5,497 nt of DNA, from NCBI GenBank assembly GCA_964553125.1, contig CAZKJW010000135.1:1-5497 (forward strand), written 5' to 3'. Of the stretch, positions 5,106 through 5,497 are shown in pieces. Numbering within the stretch: position 1 is the stretch's first letter; each line of letters starts with the position of its first letter. Both the position numbers and the translations under genes were made by a program. The notes below the pieces were generated by a model that was not told where the DNA came from, did not search any database, and was given only the letters and a program-made list of their open reading frames with translations. The DNA is from Aphodomonas sp964553125 (GTDB lineage: Bacteria > Bacillota > Clostridia > Christensenellales > Aristaeellaceae).

Positions 5106-5497
5106 TCAGCACGTTTCTTCCAGCTCATGCTGAATTTCTTCCGCGCGCTTGATCTGCTCGTTCAGGTTCCACTTGCCGATGTTCACGCCGTCCCGCAGGA
5201 ACATCGAGCCGCACTGGTGAAAATAAAACTCAATGCCTCTTTCCTTTGCCTCCAGATACAGCGCCTTGACCCATTCATACTCAATCGGCCGCACTTCGGT
5301 TTTCGGCGCCATCTCGCCGCCGACGTTCACGCACTGGATCAGCCCCGTATCCAAATACGGCCCAAGGCGAATCGGCGCAATGAGCGGCGAGCAGAACACC
5401 TCGCGATGCGTGAGCGGCGCGTCGAGAAAATGCGGCAGCCGTCTGTCCGCCATTTCCTGATTTTCAATGGAAATGCTCAGGTGAAAATGCTCCCAGC
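5106..5497 (-). CDS. DUF5131 (phage Gp37/Gp68-like) family protein, C-terminal part, 5' end outside window
   Basis: The minus-strand frame is open to the window edge. An internal Met lies at 5453, but 14 further in-frame codons (WEHFHLSISIENQE) precede it and match the family, so this is a partial gene with 129 visible residues. Recognisable family-like segments in order are SISIENQEMADRRLP, FCSPLIAPIRL (counterpart of the usual CEPLLGPI), VNVGGE, RPIEYEWVKALY..AKERGIEFYFHQCG (counterpart of the WVRxxRDQC...FFFKQWG block), and a C-terminal alpha-helical NEQIKRAEEIQ tail. DUF5131 proteins occur in phages and bacterial chromosomes; the missing N-terminal part normally has a cysteine pattern resembling radical SAM enzymes, which cannot be tested here. 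The biochemical function is unestablished. It converges on the hisS operon and shares the terminator at 5008-5048. Confidence 0.8.
   Translation of the reverse strand, partial: WEHFHLSISIENQEMADRRLPHFLDAPLTHREVFCSPLIAPIRLGPYLDTGLIQCVNVGGEMAPKTEVRPIEYEWVKALYLEAKERGIEFYFHQCGSMFLRDGVNIGKWNLNEQIKRAEEIQHELEETC

Overview
The window is about 60% or more G+C with strong G/C bias at third codon positions. It carries a T-box leader in front of a hisS-aspS pair, Shine-Dalgarno sites close to AAGGAGG, and a HisRS with the cysteine-rich insert I associate with Clostridia. Together these suggest a high-GC, Clostridia-like member of the Bacillota, perhaps from a gut or anaerobic habitat. That is inference from gene content; no rRNA or other taxonomic marker is present.

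Layout: (1) Positions 1-853, minus strand: a secreted protein of unknown function made of two tandem copies of one ~91-residue domain, with its own promoter and a terminator at 7-40. (2) Positions 854-1163, a divergent intergenic region: a minus-strand promoter (TTGACA-N17-TACAAT), two adjacent inverted repeats, a consensus plus-strand promoter (TTGACA-N17-TATAAT), and a T-box leader with mutually exclusive antiterminator and terminator. (3) Positions 1164-4983, plus strand: a tightly packed run hisS - aspS - rseC-like membrane protein - thioredoxin (gaps of 1, -4 and 28 nt), closed by a strong bidirectional terminator at 5008-5048. (4) Positions 5106-5497, minus strand: the C-terminal part of a DUF5131 (phage Gp37/Gp68-like) protein that runs off the right edge.

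How it works together: the T-box should let transcription into hisS-aspS proceed when a tRNA is uncharged. The variable base of the antiterminator bulge is C, which matches a tRNA with discriminator G73. That fits tRNA-Asp and not the usual C73 tRNA-His, so aspartate charging is the likely input for the whole unit. No promoter or terminator is evident between aspS and the last two genes, so a CxxC-type membrane redox protein and a thioredoxin appear to share this control.

The points most worth a second look are the very short leader upstream of the antiterminator (about 85 nt, with no recognisable canonical Stem I), the tandem-domain secreted orphan, and the paired inverted repeats between the divergent promoters. 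I see no CRISPR array, insertion sequence, tRNA or rRNA, and no clearly new multi-gene system.
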